DNA from: Chloroflexota bacterium
Lineage (GTDB): Bacteria > Chloroflexota > FW602-bin22 > JAMCYS01
DNA length: 7,201 nucleotides
Assembly (NCBI GenBank): GCA_021847625.1
Contig: JAJZQK010000159.1
Location: 1 to 7,201, forward strand
Reading direction: 5' to 3'
In this document: positions 5,817-7,201 of the stretch, piece after piece
How the letters are laid out: each line of letters begins with the position of its first letter
Numbering within the stretch: position 1 is the stretch's first letter
Position numbers and translations under genes: made by a program
The notes under the pieces: model-generated
The model's database searches: none
Seen by the model: only the letters and a program-made list of their open reading frames with translations
Told to the model about the DNA's origin: nothing

Positions 5817-6863
5817 TTGGAGATAAGGGAGAGAATCCTCACAGCTCTGAATTGGGGCGTGCCCGACCGAGTGCCGCTGACGATCTATGAGCCCCCCTTT
5901 CCTCGTGGCGAGGTCGAGCGGTTGCTTCGAGAATCCGGGGTCGGCTTGATCGCGAGGCTTCCTGTGCACAAGGTCGAACGCCGGCAAGTAGAGGTCATAG
6001 ACAGAGACTACTGGGAGCACGGGCGAAGATTCATTCGGAGAACCCTGCGCACCCCCATAGGCGAAGTATCGCAGCTTCTGGAGCCTGACTCGCCCTATGA
6101 AAACTTCCAGCCCTGGATTCGCGAACACTTCATCAAGGGGCCCGAAGACTACCGCGTTATGCAGTACGTGCTTGGCGACGAAGTCTTTCACGATAACTAT
6201 GACCAGATCCGCGAGGCCGGGCGTCGAATGGGAGCCGACGGCTTGGTTATCGTCCGCTTGGCCAAGTCTCCGATGCAGGAGATGCTCTACCAGATGATGG
6301 GGTTGGAGCGGTTCGGCCTCGATTACCACTTCAGGCGTGACCTCTTCGACTCGCTGTACCACACGATGCTGGAGAGATACGAAGAACTCTATACCTTAGC
6401 TGCTGGTTCGCCCGTTGAGGTCGTGCAGCTGGCCGACAACATCACCGCCGACGTGGTGGGCGAGGAGAGGTTCCGGGACTACATCGCTCCGGTCTATAAG
6501 CGACTGCGGGAGAGGTTATCCGCTTCAGGCAGGCTCTTGGCTGTGCACATGGATGGTAGGCTCAAGCCGCTGCTGAGGGCGATCGGCCAGGCCGAGTTCG
6601 ACATCGTGGAGGCGCTGACACCCCCGCCCGTGGGCACGGTTTCCGTCGCTGAGGCGCGGGAGGCGTGGAAGGGCCAAGCTCTGTGGCTGAACTTCACTAG
6701 TTCGATGCACCTGGAATCGGCCGAGGCCATCGAGGAGCACACCAGGCAACTGCTGGCCGAGGCGGGAAACAAGCGCGGTTTCGTTATCGGCGTCACCGAG
6801 GCCGCACCAGTCCAGGCGCTGGAGAAGAGCCTGCGCGTGATTGCCCGGGTGTTGAACGAGTAG
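5817..6863 (+). CDS. Uroporphyrinogen decarboxylase-fold (URO-D) family protein, second paralogue
   Basis: This 348-residue protein of the URO-D superfamily is very different from the one at 1727-2797. The N-terminus RERILTALNWGVPDRVPLTI (4-23) is the usual family opening, in which a helix precedes P-D-R-V-P. Further blocks are VQLADNITADVVGEERF (203-219), LLAVHMDGRLKPLL (240-253), FDIVEALTPPPVG (261-273) and GFVIGVTEAAPVQALE (321-336). H244-M-D246-G matches the HSDG of the other paralogue, and E328 lies where MtaA-type enzymes carry a Cys. HemE signature motifs are absent. The start is TTG 5817, chosen because AGAAAGGA ends six bases before it and because the protein begins properly there. 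It lies 95 bases after the LacI gene, with no convincing promoter between, so co-transcription is plausible. Role: probably a catabolic enzyme (methyl transfer, decarboxylation or lyase chemistry) on an imported compound; the exact reaction is unknown. Confidence 0.92.
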   Translation: MEIRERILTALNWGVPDRVPLTIYEPPFPRGEVERLLRESGVGLIARLPVHKVERRQVEVIDRDYWEHGRRFIRRTLRTPIGEVSQLLEPDSPYENFQPWIREHFIKGPEDYRVMQYVLGDEVFHDNYDQIREAGRRMGADGLVIVRLAKSPMQEMLYQMMGLERFGLDYHFRRDLFDSLYHTMLERYEELYTLAAGSPVEVVQLADNITADVVGEERFRDYIAPVYKRLRERLSASGRLLAVHMDGRLKPLLRAIGQAEFDIVEALTPPPVGTVSVAEAREAWKGQALWLNFTSSMHLESAEAIEEHTRQLLAEAGNKRGFVIGVTEAAPVQALEKSLRVIARVLNE

Positions 6864-6888
6864 CAGTCCCGAGCAGGATCTCGTCAAC

Positions 6889-6901
6889 AAAGGAGGTGAT
6901 C
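6889..6901 (+). promoter_or_regulatory. Full-length Shine-Dalgarno sequence without an evident gene
   Basis: AAAGGAGGTGATC is complementary over 13 bases to the common bacterial 16S rRNA 3' tail. No ATG, GTG or TTG follows at usual spacing. An ATC at 6905 or the overlapping GTG at 6896 would give only peptides of 8 or 11 codons ending at TGA 6929-6931. It may mark a leader peptide, a decayed start or a ribosome stand-by site ahead of the gene at 7010. Confidence 0.4.
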
Positions 6902-6985
6902 TTTATCGCTGGACCCGCTGGGGCACTTTGATCAGTTAGTCCTTTGGTGTTGCTGTTGGGGAAGACCCGACGGTATGAGTCTGCG

Positions 6986-6997
6986 GCAGTCGACTGC
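6986..6997. promoter_or_regulatory. Perfect palindrome GCAGTCGACTGC next to the ribosome binding site of the solute-binding protein gene
   Basis: A 12-bp palindrome with a central CG sits directly against AGGAGGA (6998-7004), the Shine-Dalgarno of the ATG at 7010. It has the symmetry of a LacI-type operator but not the GCACGTGC core found upstream of the regulator. A repressor bound here would block transcription elongation rather than initiation. A chance palindrome is possible. Confidence 0.3.
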
Positions 6998-7009
6998 AGG
7001 AGGAAGAAC

Positions 7010-7201
7010 ATGCCTGGCAAGACGATCAGCGATCAAACCAGCGAACCACGCAATCACCTGTCCCGCCGAGAGTTCCTCAGCCTCGCCCTGTCCGCCACCG
7101 CTGCGGTAGCTGCTAACGCTTGCGCTCCGGCGGCTACGCAGGCGCCAGCCGCTGTGAAGAAGGGTGGCAAGCTGCGGGTCGCGCACACGGGCGCCGAACA
7201 G
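7010..7201 (+). CDS. Family-5 extracellular solute-binding protein (ABC transporter), N-terminal part
   Basis: Only the first 64 codons are in the window. ATG 7010 has AGGAGGA five bases upstream. Residues 18-23, SRREFL, match the twin-arginine (Tat) export motif, followed by a hydrophobic stretch (about 23-35) and C38 in ANACAP. C38 is a plausible lipid-attachment cysteine, though the -3 residue (A) is not ideal for a lipobox. After an Ala/Pro-rich linker, KKGGKLRVAHTG (50-61) matches the first strand of SBP_bac_5 (DppA/OppA-like) proteins. These bind peptides, oligosaccharides or other solutes outside the membrane and pass them to an ABC permease. It follows the URO-D gene by 146 bases in the same direction. 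The partner permeases and ATPases would be expected downstream. The ligand is unknown. Confidence 0.85.
   Translation, partial: MPGKTISDQTSEPRNHLSRREFLSLALSATAAVAANACAPAATQAPAAVKKGGKLRVAHTGAEQ

Noticed and set aside
1..7201. CRISPR arrays, tRNA or rRNA genes, transposases or phage genes.
   Set aside because: None seen: no regularly spaced direct repeats outside the solenoid coding repeats, no tRNA-like cloverleaf recognised by eye, and no recombinase or phage protein among the translated frames. A tRNAscan and IS search could still find something small.

Overview
The window is GC-rich bacterial DNA with GTG and TTG starts beside ATG, strong Shine-Dalgarno sequences and recognisable sigma-70-type promoters. 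Two URO-D-fold (PF01208) enzymes outside the HemE type, NitT/TauT-type permeases, a LacI regulator and a Tat-exported solute-binding protein together resemble uncultivated Chloroflexota or a similar phylum. This assignment is inference from gene content; no rRNA or other marker is present.

Left part (1-2797): the end of a plus-strand ABC transporter operon with two related permeases (the first cut by the window edge) meets a minus-strand URO-D-family gene. That gene has a short hairpin with a GNRA loop that covers its ribosome binding site. A 372-base divergent gap (2822-3193) rich in perfect inverted repeats follows. A plus-strand gene at 3194-3736 then encodes a small protein built of nine exact 15-residue repeats and a C-terminal membrane anchor. 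I consider this the most unusual gene here.

Middle (3838-4485, minus strand): an aminotransferase-like gene keeps both ends of the fold but lacks the whole middle, including the PLP lysine. It is followed by a 57-residue coiled-coil micro-gene whose ribosome binding site overlaps the aminotransferase stop codon. The gene's promoter (4541-4569) lies back to back with a near-consensus promoter (4604-4632) for a LacI-family regulator. That second promoter is followed at once by two copies of a GCACGTGC core, the likely auto-operator.

Right part (4699-7201, plus strand): LacI regulator, second URO-D-family protein, then the start of a Tat-exported family-5 solute-binding protein. This looks like a regulated catabolic or transport cluster that continues past the window. 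Base composition appears lower in GC here than at the left. The two URO-D proteins are distant paralogues that share an H-x-D-G motif where corrinoid methyltransferases of the MtaA/MtbA type carry H-x-C. Their chemistry is therefore open; the neighbouring transporters suggest catabolism of an imported small molecule rather than haem synthesis.
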